Source: a virus. From it: a DNA stretch of 44,394 bases. Position 1 is the first letter of the stretch, and each line of letters starts with the position of its first letter. The notes below the pieces were generated by a model. The model was not told the DNA's origin and made no database searches. It worked only from the letters and a program-made list of their open reading frames with translations. This document shows positions 33,261 to 41,454 of the stretch, one piece after another. Made by a program: the position numbers and the translations under genes. The stretch covers positions 1 through 44,394 of the IMG/VR virus record IMGVR_UViG_3300045999_013288; one strand, given 5' to 3'.

Positions 33261-34770
33261 CGAAGTTTGGAATTCTTTGCCCCATAAACTCTGAATCTTC
33301 GTCAAGATCGGCTCTTCCATTTAAGAAAGCTGCAATGTCACGAAGATCTCCTTTTTCGGTAATTGAAAAATTTTTAAATTCTAAATTAATAAAATTATTT
33401 CTCATTGTATCTCCAATTCTAACTGGCTCTAACGCACCAGCTAAATCTGAACCAAGATGGCGATGCTTAATACATATGAACTTATGAGTTCCAAATTGAT
33501 TCCCCTCGCTTTGAATTTCGTCAATTGTTTTTTTTCTTAAAATAAACATGTGAGAGCTGAATTGAGTAATTCTGTCTGAAAGGGAAACAATACTTTCATC
33601 GTCAACTACATTTTGTGAATTTCTGTTATTTGTAATTCCAGTCCTATTGCTTTGAACTGAAGTAATCATGGGAATGATTGGCTTTCCATCAATTAGCATT
33701 TCTTTTTGAATGCATTTTTTAAATTTGTCAACCATTTCTCCAACTAGTTGCCATTCATTTTTATCGCTTCTTTCTGAAGTTGTTTTAATATAATCAAAAC
33801 TAAAAACCATTCTATTGCCTCTACCTATCGTAGAATAATAGAATCTTTTTAAGGTGTTAATCATTGAATCAACGTCTAGCCCACCGACATTGTAATAAAA
33901 AAATTTCATTTTTTTAATTTTAGGCCAAACTTCTCTTACTTTTTCAACAACTGATTCGCCAGCTTTTCTCCATTGGCCACTCTCTAAAAGATGCATTGGA
34001 ACTCCAGATAAAGCCGTACATTGCCTCATCATTAACTCCTCTTTGCTCATTTCTCCATTGTCAAAATGTAAAACTGGAACATCATATATTGATGCGACTT
34101 TTGTTGCATAGTCCATGCAAAACTGTGTTTTACCAACGCCAGAACGGGCAACAATGACCGTAATATTTCCAGGTCTTAAAAGGGAGCCATATATGTCATT
34201 TATCTTTTTATGAGGCCCCATTAAACCAAATTCTTTAATAGGATTATTTCCCCTGTCCTCAATGAGATACTCCATGTCATCATAGATATTTTGTGGAGTA
34301 TCGGCTCCTATCTCGTAGAAGTTTATTTTAGAATTATAAATCTTGTCGGCAGAACTAACAATGTCCAGATAGGAACTTTCTGGAGGCATTGTTTTCATTT
34401 TTTTACCAACATCAATAGAAGATTCGTAAATCTCTCTTCTTATTGTATATTTTTTTAATTCCTTTGCAGCCTTGAGAGTTGTTGACTCAGAGACTCTTCT
34501 CATTCCTAAAGATTTAATATAATCTGCAACATTAAAATTATCCTCAAAAGAAATTCCTATAGATTGAATTCTTTGCGCTATAATAACATCGTCAACATCT
34601 TCGGCATTCTCAATTGCTTGTTTAATTATGGTAAAAATAGTTTTATTTAGGATTGAATCCTCAGAATAAAAATCTCTTTCATTGACAAAAGAGCAGATGT
34701 CAATGAAAGAGTTGGGGTTTTTTATTAAGCCTGCAAGTAATTGTTTCTCTAGTTCATATGAATAGATCAT
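33250..34770 (-). CDS. dnaB: replicative DNA helicase, DnaB family
   Basis: 506 residues. N-terminal helical domain (EKQLLAGLIKNPNSF), linker (residues about 120-185), RecA-like motor with Walker A ARSGVGKT (208-215), the helicase motif VPVLHFDNGEMSKEELMMR and a Walker B-like strand MVFSFDYIKT. A later motif with SVQSNRTG corresponds to motif 3/4, and KHRHLGSD sits near the DNA-binding loop. It unwinds DNA at the fork as a hexamer and recruits the primase. It heads the operon helicase-primase-RecB-like nuclease. The promoter overlaps the stop codon of the preceding gene, and its -10 is 6 bases before the ATG. Confidence 0.9.
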   Translation of the reverse strand: MIYSYELEKQLLAGLIKNPNSFIDICSFVNERDFYSEDSILNKTIFTIIKQAIENAEDVDDVIIAQRIQSIGISFEDNFNVADYIKSLGMRRVSESTTLKAAKELKKYTIRREIYESSIDVGKKMKTMPPESSYLDIVSSADKIYNSKINFYEIGADTPQNIYDDMEYLIEDRGNNPIKEFGLMGPHKKINDIYGSLLRPGNITVIVARSGVGKTQFCMDYATKVASIYDVPVLHFDNGEMSKEELMMRQCTALSGVPMHLLESGQWRKAGESVVEKVREVWPKIKKMKFFYYNVGGLDVDSMINTLKRFYYSTIGRGNRMVFSFDYIKTTSERSDKNEWQLVGEMVDKFKKCIQKEMLIDGKPIIPMITSVQSNRTGITNNRNSQNVVDDESIVSLSDRITQFSSHMFILRKKTIDEIQSEGNQFGTHKFICIKHRHLGSDLAGALEPVRIGDTMRNNFINLEFKNFSITEKGDLRDIAAFLNGRADLDEDSEFMGQRIPNFDEI

Positions 34771-34776
34771 GAATTC

Positions 34777-34805
34777 ATGTTATCCCCACTAGAGATAAAT
34801 GTCAA
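34777..34805 (-). promoter_or_regulatory. sigma70 promoter TTGACA-17-TAACAT of the helicase operon
   Basis: Leftward TTGACA (34805-34800) overlaps the TGA stop of the preceding gene. A 17-base spacer follows, then TAACAT (34782-34777), then GAATTC and the ATG at 34770. The -10 end and the start codon together form the palindrome CATGAATTCATG (34768-34779), a possible operator. The transcript should be leaderless. Confidence 0.75.
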
Positions 34806-35074
34806 TCATCATCATCACTTTCTTCTGGGCTTTGCTCAAATTCAACATGATGCATTGCTGAGTTGTCTTCTGTAAAAATTTCTAAAAATTTTGTAAGCGC
34901 GAACTCTGTAGCTTGAGAGTCAAATTTTTGTTTAATTTGACCGTCGCCGTTTTCATCAATATAAACAAGAATATATCCTTTATTTTTTTCCATCCCACCA
35001 GTCAATTCATAAAGCGTTTCTAGAAAGTTTTCTGGTATTTCAAATTTGTTAAATTTGATTTTTTTTCTAGCCAT
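34802..35074 (-). CDS. small acidic hypothetical protein (90 aa)
   Basis: Unknown. I start at ATG 35074 (MARKKIKFNKFEIPENF), 7 bases after a TGTAAT element; the longer in-frame start at 35113 would run over that element and into the preceding gene. It begins basic, has a regular alpha/beta middle (GYILVYIDENGDGQIKQKF) and ends in an acidic tail (EQSPEESDDDD). Acidic tails in small replication-zone proteins often mediate contacts with DNA-binding partners, but no specific role can be read. Confidence 0.6.
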   Translation of the reverse strand: MARKKIKFNKFEIPENFLETLYELTGGMEKNKGYILVYIDENGDGQIKQKFDSQATEFALTKFLEIFTEDNSAMHHVEFEQSPEESDDDD

Positions 35075-35081
35075 ATCTTTT

Positions 35082-35090
35082 ATTACACTA
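35082..35090 (-). promoter_or_regulatory. AGTGTAAT-class -10 element, 7 bases before ATG
   Basis: Leftward TAGTGTAAT with TGTAAT at 35087-35082, 7 bases before the ATG at 35074. It overlaps the end of the preceding nuclease gene. Confidence 0.5.
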
Positions 35091-35495
35091 CAAATAAACA
35101 TCAAACTTTTCAAAAAGTTCTTTATTTAAAGTATCTGAAGGGTAGATCTCTATTAATTTAATATTATTTAAATTACAAAAATCAATTTTGCTAACGTCTC
35201 TTTTTATTTGCTTCAGATAAGCGTTTCTAGTGTTGTGAAAAAAGGGGGTATATTTAAAATGCTGTTGACCTTGAACTTCGATTGCAATTTTTTTATTTGC
35301 GTTATAAAAATCTAAAGATAATCTAGTCCCAGCAATTCTCATTTCTTCAAAAACCACATCTCCTTGCCAAAATTTTTTTAAAAAGCTTTTTACATCAAAT
35401 TGAAATTTGCTTCTGCTTTTTTTTTCCCACTTTATAAGAAATTGTTTTATATTTTTAACTGTTTTTTCTTTTCCATCAAGTGTTTTAAATTTCAT
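35088..35495 (-). CDS. PD-(D/E)XK endonuclease, DUF559/Vsr-like
   Basis: 135 residues. The core reads VVFEEMRI, then RLSLDFYNANKKIAIEVQGQ with QHF. The D...ExQ pattern with a preceding Glu is the catalytic site of Vsr-like/DUF559 nucleases; 'DFY......iaiEvdG.qH' is the usual form. C-terminal RDVSKIDFCNLNNIKLIEIY is the expected closing strand. Alternative roles are mismatch or branch cleavage, or cutting of host DNA. It overlaps the RecA gene stop by 4 bases, so it probably works in the same repair or recombination pathway. Confidence 0.78.
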   Translation of the reverse strand: MKFKTLDGKEKTVKNIKQFLIKWEKKSRSKFQFDVKSFLKKFWQGDVVFEEMRIAGTRLSLDFYNANKKIAIEVQGQQHFKYTPFFHNTRNAYLKQIKRDVSKIDFCNLNNIKLIEIYPSDTLNKELFEKFDVYL

Positions 35496-36616
35496 TGACT
35501 AATTGATTGCTTGAAATAATTTGTCAAGAATTTAATTAAAATTGGATTTTCTTCAATAAATTTGAATAATGCTTTTTCTCCTTGAAAATTTTCAGGAACT
35601 TGAATTTGAATTTCTTTAATGAGATCAATAAAGTCTTCTGAAGGTTTTATCCAAGGCCCAGCTCTTTCAACAAATTCCCAAGCATACAGCAAATCAACTA
35701 ATTCTTTTTCTACCCAAATTGAAGTGCCGTTTTTTCTACCATATCTGATTGGATATGGTATTTGTAAATTTGTTTTTTCATTGGGAGATTTTTTGATAGT
35801 TACTTTTGCCCAATGACCAATTGGAGGATTTTTTTCTAAATCTATTTTTTTATTATTTGGATCTTGTAAAATTAAATCTCCACCAAATCGAGGCTCAAAT
35901 TCAATAATCCAATTAGCAAAATGTAATAAAGCATTTCCTCCAGTTGCGGAAGTTTGTCTAATTGGAGCTTTGCTATAAGGATCTAGTTTAATATCTGCTC
36001 GCACTTGCGATATAAAGACTGCCATGTGCCCTCTCTTTGCTAGAGCGATAGACATGCGCTTCATAAAATTTGCAGCTATCACGGCCCCACCAGCAACCTT
36101 GTTACTGTCTTCAAAGGTTTTATCTAAATCTACTTTACTAATTAAACCATCGACTGCATCAAGAAGAAAATAATATTTTATGCCTTCTTGATTATTTGCA
36201 ACCAGAGATCTCATTGCGTCAACAACAGTTTCGTAAATATTGCTCTCAAAGACAAAACAAGTTCCATTAGTCCAATCTTCAGCAGAAGTTGTAAATTTAA
36301 CGCCAGATCTTTCTTTCATTTCTTGAGAAAGTCTTCCTTCAGCCTTAATATAAAATCCTTTTGCATTTGGAACGGTATTTAAAAAATTGCGCATCACTTC
36401 TAATGCTTGACTGGTTTTACCCCCTTCATTGATTCCACAAAATCTATGAAGTCCAGGCCCAAAACCTCCCCCCATATGAATATCAAGCTGTAAAGAACCG
36501 CTTGACACTTTGTAATTGAAGTCGTCCTCGAAGTTGTAGTGATCTTCTTTGTTATTCTTCAAGAAATTAGATAAAATTTCATTTGAAGTTACAATTTTTT
36601 CTTCTTTTTTAGCCAT
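35492..36616 (-). CDS. RecA/UvsX-family recombinase
   Basis: 374 residues. Walker A GINEGGKT (61-68), the Glu93 position (YIKAEGRL; Glu96 in E. coli RecA), Walker B YYFLLDAVDG (Asp153), and the DNA-binding loop region VAGGAVIAANFMKRM with FISQVRAD. SATGGNALLHFANWIIEF follows, equivalent to the RecA loop 2/ATP-cap segment. It forms filaments on single-stranded DNA and drives strand exchange. It is closer in style to phage UvsX-type proteins than to host RecA. It overlaps the preceding small gene by 8 bases and the next nuclease gene by 4. Confidence 0.9.
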   Translation of the reverse strand: MAKKEEKIVTSNEILSNFLKNNKEDHYNFEDDFNYKVSSGSLQLDIHMGGGFGPGLHRFCGINEGGKTSQALEVMRNFLNTVPNAKGFYIKAEGRLSQEMKERSGVKFTTSAEDWTNGTCFVFESNIYETVVDAMRSLVANNQEGIKYYFLLDAVDGLISKVDLDKTFEDSNKVAGGAVIAANFMKRMSIALAKRGHMAVFISQVRADIKLDPYSKAPIRQTSATGGNALLHFANWIIEFEPRFGGDLILQDPNNKKIDLEKNPPIGHWAKVTIKKSPNEKTNLQIPYPIRYGRKNGTSIWVEKELVDLLYAWEFVERAGPWIKPSEDFIDLIKEIQIQVPENFQGEKALFKFIEENPILIKFLTNYFKQSISQ

Positions 36617-36950
36617 TTAAAAAATCCCTTACTGTTTTAAATTTTTTCTTTACTTCTAAATCTTCTCCAAATTTTTCTTCCATTATTTTATGGGTATTGT
36701 ATTTGGAGTGATCAATTTCATATTTAAAGCATCTAAACCTTCTATCAAGCTCTTGTTTGAAAGAATCGCATAAAAGCACTGCAATACTATCATATTTCTT
36801 ATCAAGAGTTAATGCTTGAACAAAATCTTCCGAGTATCTTTCAATTAAAAGGTTAAGCATCTTCATCTCTTTCGAGAAGAAGATGCGGGAACCTTTGTTT
36901 GGAAACTCAACTAATTTTTTTAAAATTGTACGCTTGTTTATTTTCGCCAC
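36609..36950 (-). CDS. hypothetical protein with GTG start (113 aa)
   Basis: Unknown. A helical, Lys-rich 113-residue protein (KINKRTILKKLVEFPNKGSR; LNLLIERYSEDFVQALTL; EVKKKFKTVRDFLNG). The start codon is GTG, 5 bases after the -10 element of a good promoter. It is the first gene of the RecA unit and overlaps recA, so it may be a recombination mediator or loader (a UvsY-like role by position). The sequence does not show that. Confidence 0.6.
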   Translation of the reverse strand: MAKINKRTILKKLVEFPNKGSRIFFSKEMKMLNLLIERYSEDFVQALTLDKKYDSIAVLLCDSFKQELDRRFRCFKYEIDHSKYNTHKIMEEKFGEDLEVKKKFKTVRDFLNG

Positions 36951-36955
36951 AAGCT

Positions 36956-36984
36956 AAACTAGCATGACGATAGATCGTTGTCAA
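36956..36984 (-). promoter_or_regulatory. sigma70-type promoter TTGACA-17-TAGTTT of the recA unit
   Basis: Leftward TTGACA (36984-36979), 17-base spacer, TAGTTT (36961-36956), then 5 bases to the GTG at 36950. The promoter lies in the last codons of gmd. The distance predicts a leaderless transcript starting on GTG. Confidence 0.55.
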
Positions 36985-38023
36985 CCATTTTTTTTACCAG
37001 TTCTTTAAAAGAAACTTCGGGTTTCCAACCTAATTCATCTCTGGCTGGATTTGAGTCTCCCAATAACAAATCAACTTCTGCTGGTCTATAAAATTGAGGA
37101 TCAATTTCCATTAATACAGAATTTTTAATAGAACAAATTTCTACTAAATAATCAGGAATTATATATTTTTTATTTTGCCCATCTCCAACCCATTCGCCTT
37201 TTATTCCTACGTGTTCAAATGCAAGCTCTACGAATTCTTGAATAGTATGAGTTTCATTCGATGAAAGAACGTAATCTTTTGGCTTTTCTTGATTCAACAT
37301 TAACCACACGCCCCTTACAAAATCTTCTGCATCGCTCCAATCTCTTTGTGAAAGAATGTTTCCTAATCGCAGTGGTTCAAATTCTTTTTTAGATTCAATT
37401 GCTTTTTTAATTCTGGCTACATTTTTTGTAATTTTCCTTGTGACAAATTCTTCTCCTCTTCTTACTCCTTCGTGATTAAATAAAATTCCTTGAACTGCAA
37501 AAAGATTATATGATTCTCTATAAACTTTAACTAAATAATGAGCAGTACATTTTGAAACTCCATATGGAGATCTGGGCTTGAATGGATGTTTAATATCTTG
37601 GGGTGCATAATCCACGTCTCCAAATTGTTCTGAACTGCCAGCATTATAAAATCTAGTATCTGGTTTAATATTTTTAATTGCTTCCAAACAGTGAAGTACA
37701 CCCATTGCATTTGTTTGCATGTGATTGATTGGCATTTTCCAACTATTTCCAACAAAAGAATTTGCTGCAAAATTAATAAAATAATCAGGAAGAATTTCTG
37801 CAAATGTATTTCCTATGCTTTCCGTGTCCGTAATATCCATCTCAACAATTTTAAATCTTGGATTGGATTTAAGGTGTTGAATGTTTTTATGGTTTGGGAC
37901 GCTTAATCTTCTGCAAGCTCCGTAAATTTCTGCAGTTGGATATTTAAGCAAAAGGTATTCAGCCATTAAACTTCCATCTTGTCCAGTGATTCCTGTTATT
38001 AATATTTTTTTAAGCTCTTCCAT
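36959..38023 (-). CDS. gmd: GDP-mannose 4,6-dehydratase
   Basis: 354 residues, close to bacterial Gmd (about 370). NAD(P) loop ITGITGQDGSL (9-19), NFAANSFVGNSW, catalytic set Ser130/Glu132 (NAGSSEQFG) and Tyr154/Lys158 (YGVSK), then LFNHEGVRRGEEFVTRKI and LSQRDWSDAEDFVRGVWLML, both diagnostic of Gmd. It converts GDP-mannose to GDP-4-keto-6-deoxymannose, the precursor of GDP-fucose, GDP-rhamnose, perosamine and related sugars. No fucose synthase or reductase gene is visible in the window, so the next step must come from outside it. It is the last gene of the glycosylation operon and overlaps the methyltransferase by 25 bases. Confidence 0.95.
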   Translation of the reverse strand: MEELKKILITGITGQDGSLMAEYLLLKYPTAEIYGACRRLSVPNHKNIQHLKSNPRFKIVEMDITDTESIGNTFAEILPDYFINFAANSFVGNSWKMPINHMQTNAMGVLHCLEAIKNIKPDTRFYNAGSSEQFGDVDYAPQDIKHPFKPRSPYGVSKCTAHYLVKVYRESYNLFAVQGILFNHEGVRRGEEFVTRKITKNVARIKKAIESKKEFEPLRLGNILSQRDWSDAEDFVRGVWLMLNQEKPKDYVLSSNETHTIQEFVELAFEHVGIKGEWVGDGQNKKYIIPDYLVEICSIKNSVLMEIDPQFYRPAEVDLLLGDSNPARDELGWKPEVSFKELVKKMVDNDLSSC

Positions 38024-38607
38024 ACGGCCATTGAAAATTCTGTTTCTAAAAATGGTAATAAATTATACTTGATGCAAGTTTCTTCTATCGCAGAATCCCA
38101 AGTTTCATGCCAATCCCATATTTTATTTTTTAAATTTCGCTCCCAATATTCTCTTGTTGGAGCATAATCGTGTCCAAAAATTAAATCTCCAACTTTTAAA
38201 TATTTAGAAAATATATTTATTTCTAAATTTTTATCTCCACCGTCACAAAAAAATAAAGTTGTACCGTCTTTTTTGATTGTGTTTCCTATAGATTCTTCTA
38301 AATGAAAGCAATCTCCGTTGATTTGTATAACCTTATCGCTGTAGACAGCATTTGGATTAAATGCTTTTAATTCGATAGAATATATTTTTGCATTTTTTGA
38401 AATTGGATGATCTTCTAAAATTTTAGTAAAACCTCCACTAGAAGCTCCTATTTCAATTATTTGACTTGGATTTTCGTACTCGCTTAATACATCCAATGCT
38501 CTAAATATATTTCTACTTTGCTCTGCTCTTAGTCCTTTATAAAAAAAGGGATAATAATCTTTATCGGGCCAGTCTAAATCTTTTTCTATTTGAGTTTCAT
38601 CTATCAT
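37999..38607 (-). CDS. class I SAM-dependent methyltransferase-like protein
   Basis: 202 residues. SAM-binding motif I QIIEIGASSGGFTKIL, a motif II-like strand YSIELKAFNP, then INGDCFH and GTTLFFCDGGDKN (motif III/IV). The overall layout (SAM loop, GDCF, FCDGG, DLIFGHDYAP) resembles the cephalosporin-hydroxylase/CmcI-like methyltransferases found in sugar-modification clusters. Probable substrate is a glycan or deoxysugar. It overlaps FkbM by 11 bases and gmd by 25. Confidence 0.7.
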   Translation of the reverse strand: MIDETQIEKDLDWPDKDYYPFFYKGLRAEQSRNIFRALDVLSEYENPSQIIEIGASSGGFTKILEDHPISKNAKIYSIELKAFNPNAVYSDKVIQINGDCFHLEESIGNTIKKDGTTLFFCDGGDKNLEINIFSKYLKVGDLIFGHDYAPTREYWERNLKNKIWDWHETWDSAIEETCIKYNLLPFLETEFSMAVWKSLKKY

Positions 38608-39280
38608 ATTTCCACCAATCTAAAATAAAATCTTTTTTATCTTTTGCGTTCGGGTAATCAATTCCGAGTAATGGATATGGTTCTGTTTCGATTCCCTGTA
38701 CTTCATAGTCATTTCTAAGTAATGATAATTCTATACAATTTGGAATACCATCTAAAATAAAATCATGGTTATTTCCGTGAATATGGAAAATTTTATAAAA
38801 TTTATTTAAAGAATTAATTAAATTAATTTTTTCAAAAGTTAAATTATTGACATCGTGAATTTCAATTCCTATTTGGGAAAAATGTTTATTAATTAATTCA
38901 ATATTACTTGGAATTATACTATATTCAGCACCTTCAATATCCATTTTTAAAATCATATTTGATTCATTTTGATGTTCATTTTCTTGTATATGATTTTTAA
39001 AATTATCTTTCGTTAAGTGTTCCTTTTTAAAGAAAAAATTTTTTTTATTTACTGCGGGCTGTTCAATTGATGCATCATACATATAAATTTTTTTTCCCAT
39101 ATCAGATGCATGAATATCAAAAGCTATAGCCTCCTCTGTTTTGTCTAAACCATATGAATAAACTATTGATGAGGCATCAAATAATTCGGATAAAAAAATA
39201 TAACCAGAATCCCAATTGCATCCGTATCTTTTTTTTGTATATTTTGTTTTGAATGGTGTTAATTCTTTTTTTAAGTTCAT
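38597..39280 (-). CDS. FkbM-family methyltransferase
   Basis: 227 residues. YGCNWDSGYIFL near the start, then VYSYGLDKTEEAIAFDIHAS in place of motif I, the FkbM hallmark ILKMDIEGAEYSII (motif with MDIEGAE), and IGIEIHDV. FkbM-type enzymes put methyl groups on sugar hydroxyls. The first glycine motif is weaker than usual. It belongs to the glycosyltransferase operon and abuts the GT gene upstream (shared base at 39280). Confidence 0.78.
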   Translation of the reverse strand: MNLKKELTPFKTKYTKKRYGCNWDSGYIFLSELFDASSIVYSYGLDKTEEAIAFDIHASDMGKKIYMYDASIEQPAVNKKNFFFKKEHLTKDNFKNHIQENEHQNESNMILKMDIEGAEYSIIPSNIELINKHFSQIGIEIHDVNNLTFEKINLINSLNKFYKIFHIHGNNHDFILDGIPNCIELSLLRNDYEVQGIETEPYPLLGIDYPNAKDKKDFILDWWKYDR

Positions 39281-39915
39281 TATCTAAAATTTATTCCGTA
39301 TTTTGGAAGAAATGCGTGTCTTATTTCTATTTTTGGTGTTGCATAAACTTTGTATCCAGCTTTTATTACTTGTTCAAAAAATGGAATATGTTCATTTCTA
39401 GGATCGAATGGAATATAACGACACCCATTTTTATAAATATTAGCATTTATTAACATACAAGTTCCAATTGATTTTACTTCTTTTTTTTCAGACAAATCGT
39501 CGTTTGTATATGGATAATGCCAATTAAAATTATTTCCATCTTTTTCGACAAAACAACTTATGTCATAAAATCTTTTAAAATCCCAAATTTCATTATCTTC
39601 TATAAAGACATATGGAGATATACAATTATTAGAATCTAATTCTAATAATTGTTCTATAATATCTACTGGATATTCTACCACGTCAGTATCAATCCAGAAT
39701 ACGTGAGTGTGCTCTGGTTTTAAAAATTTTTCTATTGCTTCGTTTCTAGCTCTGGCTTCTTTTGCAAATTTGCCACCCAAAGGTGACACCTCTTCAGAGT
39801 AAAATTTAATTTCATTATTGGGATGAGTTAATGTTTGTGCTATTTTGTTTGCATTTTTTATCCAGCATTCTGGAGAGTCTGGTCTTAGTAATAAGATTGT
39901 TAAAATTTTATTCAT
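39280..39915 (-). CDS. GT-A fold glycosyltransferase
   Basis: 211 residues. A Rossmann-like start (NKILTILLLRPDSPECWIKN), then KFAKEARARNEAIEKFL, the nucleotide-sugar/metal motif VFWIDTDVVEYPVDII (DTD as DxD), SIGTCMLINANIY, and a C-terminal HAFLP with a possible metal His. This resembles the Anp1/GT62-like and GT2 enzymes of phage and bacterial clusters. Sugar unknown. It overlaps the GT90-like gene by 8 bases. Confidence 0.72.
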   Translation of the reverse strand: MNKILTILLLRPDSPECWIKNANKIAQTLTHPNNEIKFYSEEVSPLGGKFAKEARARNEAIEKFLKPEHTHVFWIDTDVVEYPVDIIEQLLELDSNNCISPYVFIEDNEIWDFKRFYDISCFVEKDGNNFNWHYPYTNDDLSEKKEVKSIGTCMLINANIYKNGCRYIPFDPRNEHIPFFEQVIKAGYKVYATPKIEIRHAFLPKYGINFR

Positions 39916-40858
39916 TGTATTGTTTATTATAAAAATAAAGTAAATTAGAAAAATATAAAACTTGATTTTTTATATCTCCAATAAATTTTGCAAATATTTT
40001 TTGTTTTTCATTAATTTCTGTCCAAAAACAATCTTCAAAATTGTTTTCCATAAAAAATTCAAAGTTATTGATTGAAACTTTGGGCATTACATTTAAAAAA
40101 TTCATCATTGGATAAAACCAAGACTCAAATTCGTATTCATGAAATGGATTTATGTATACACATATGGAGTTTGATGCCATTGCCCATAGCGGTCTTTCCC
40201 AAGATGTTGAATTTCCATCTATATTTAAAATAATTTTATGTTTTAGTTGATCTTGAATATGCAAAAAATTACTAGTAATATCCATATCTTGAAATTGTTT
40301 AATAACTTCATCTCTAATGCCGCCACTTAATTTAGCTATTATATTTTTATGATTGTAAAATTTTTTACAAAAAAGAGACCTGCATGTAAAATTATTTTTT
40401 AATTTACCAGTATCAGATCCTACAAAAATTGCGCTATCGCTTTTCTTGTCAAATGGAATATCTACTTGATCTAAAGAAGTGATTTTTTGCCAAGTTACAA
40501 AATTATGAGCATCTGGAATTAAAATATGATTTAATCCCTTCATTTGGGAGTAGCAAAATCTTCTAATTAAAAAATCTTCTTCTATTCCTTCTGATAAATT
40601 AAAAATTGCCTCGAAAGATATTTTTGAGTTTAAAATAGATAAACTTTGAATTAAGAAATTAATAAAAAAATTAATTCTCAAATTATCTTGAAATTCATGT
40701 TTTCTTAAAATTTGTATTTTGTCACCATCTATTTTTATGTGAAGTTCTTGAGGCAAAAGCTTTTCAGAAATAAAATCTTTTGATTTTATTTCAAAAGATA
40801 AATTAGATTCAATTAAATTTTCAAAATTTTTTTTGATGACTTCAGTTGATAGACTCAT
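39908..40858 (-). CDS. GT90 (CAP10/LPS-modifying) family glycosyltransferase
   Basis: 316 residues. Motifs in the expected order: SDSAIFVGSDTGK (equivalent to K..a.wRG...t), the helix with CRSLFCKKF, and HKIILNIDGNSTSWERPLWA with SNSICVYI. The latter is the GT90 signature ('yk.ll.lDG...S.R....l...S.v'). FESWFYPMMNF follows. Family members transfer xylose, glucose or related sugars to polysaccharides or proteins. It is one of four consecutive GT genes. It overlaps the gene before it by 17 bases. Confidence 0.75.
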   Translation of the reverse strand: MSLSTEVIKKNFENLIESNLSFEIKSKDFISEKLLPQELHIKIDGDKIQILRKHEFQDNLRINFFINFLIQSLSILNSKISFEAIFNLSEGIEEDFLIRRFCYSQMKGLNHILIPDAHNFVTWQKITSLDQVDIPFDKKSDSAIFVGSDTGKLKNNFTCRSLFCKKFYNHKNIIAKLSGGIRDEVIKQFQDMDITSNFLHIQDQLKHKIILNIDGNSTSWERPLWAMASNSICVYINPFHEYEFESWFYPMMNFLNVMPKVSINNFEFFMENNFEDCFWTEINEKQKIFAKFIGDIKNQVLYFSNLLYFYNKQYNE

Positions 40859-41453
40859 AAAGCTTGTTTTGTTTTATTTGTTTTTCCAAGGATTTTATAT
40901 GTAAAATTGCAAATGCTGGATGAGCTTCTAAAAATATATTTTTAGAAAAGTCAGAAAATGTTTCGTGAACTTTATTTACAAAATTAATATTTGAATCTCT
41001 GTTTATAAATCTTGGTTGATAATCTGGCCAATTAATCCATTTTTTTTCATTAAATGAAAATTTTAAATTTTCTAAATCTTTTTCTGATGCACCTTCAATT
41101 AAATTTATTCTTGGAATATGGATTCCAGATATTTCCTTATTGTTTGATATAATTTTTCTTATATATGAAATTAAAAAGCCATTTAATACTTCATCGGCAT
41201 CTACGTGAAATATATTTGAGTACTTGCATTCTGATATGCCAAAATTTTTAAATTCTGAAAAATTAAAATTTAAACATTTAAATATTGTTCTGTCTGAATT
41301 TTTTTTTGCAATTTCAAGTATTTCTTCATTAAATTTATCTTGATCCAATAAAATTATAACTTCATCATTTAACTCTTTGAATATGTTTATAATTTTTAAA
41401 TTTTGCTTTAATTCTTCTGTTTCGTCTGAAGCTGTTATTAAGAAACTTATCAT
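40842..41453 (-). CDS. GT2-family glycosyltransferase
   Basis: 203 residues. MISFLITASDETEELKQNL is the usual GT2 start. Then FSEFKNFGISECKYSNIFHV leads to DADEVL (DxD metal/donor motif), and WPDYQPRFINRDSNINFVNK with VHE is the acceptor-side signature of WaaE/SunS-like GT2 enzymes. The C-terminal third is short, and the protein looks compact rather than broken. It is separated from the next gene upstream by 1 base. Confidence 0.78.
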   Translation of the reverse strand: MISFLITASDETEELKQNLKIINIFKELNDEVIILLDQDKFNEEILEIAKKNSDRTIFKCLNFNFSEFKNFGISECKYSNIFHVDADEVLNGFLISYIRKIISNNKEISGIHIPRINLIEGASEKDLENLKFSFNEKKWINWPDYQPRFINRDSNINFVNKVHETFSDFSKNIFLEAHPAFAILHIKSLEKQIKQNKLYESIN

Positions 41454-41454
41454 A

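Noticed and set aside
33261-33320. Upstream ATG at 33320 for the primase
   Set aside because: It would read 71 bases through the helicase C-terminus; the inner ATG at 33260 gives the usual short overlap.
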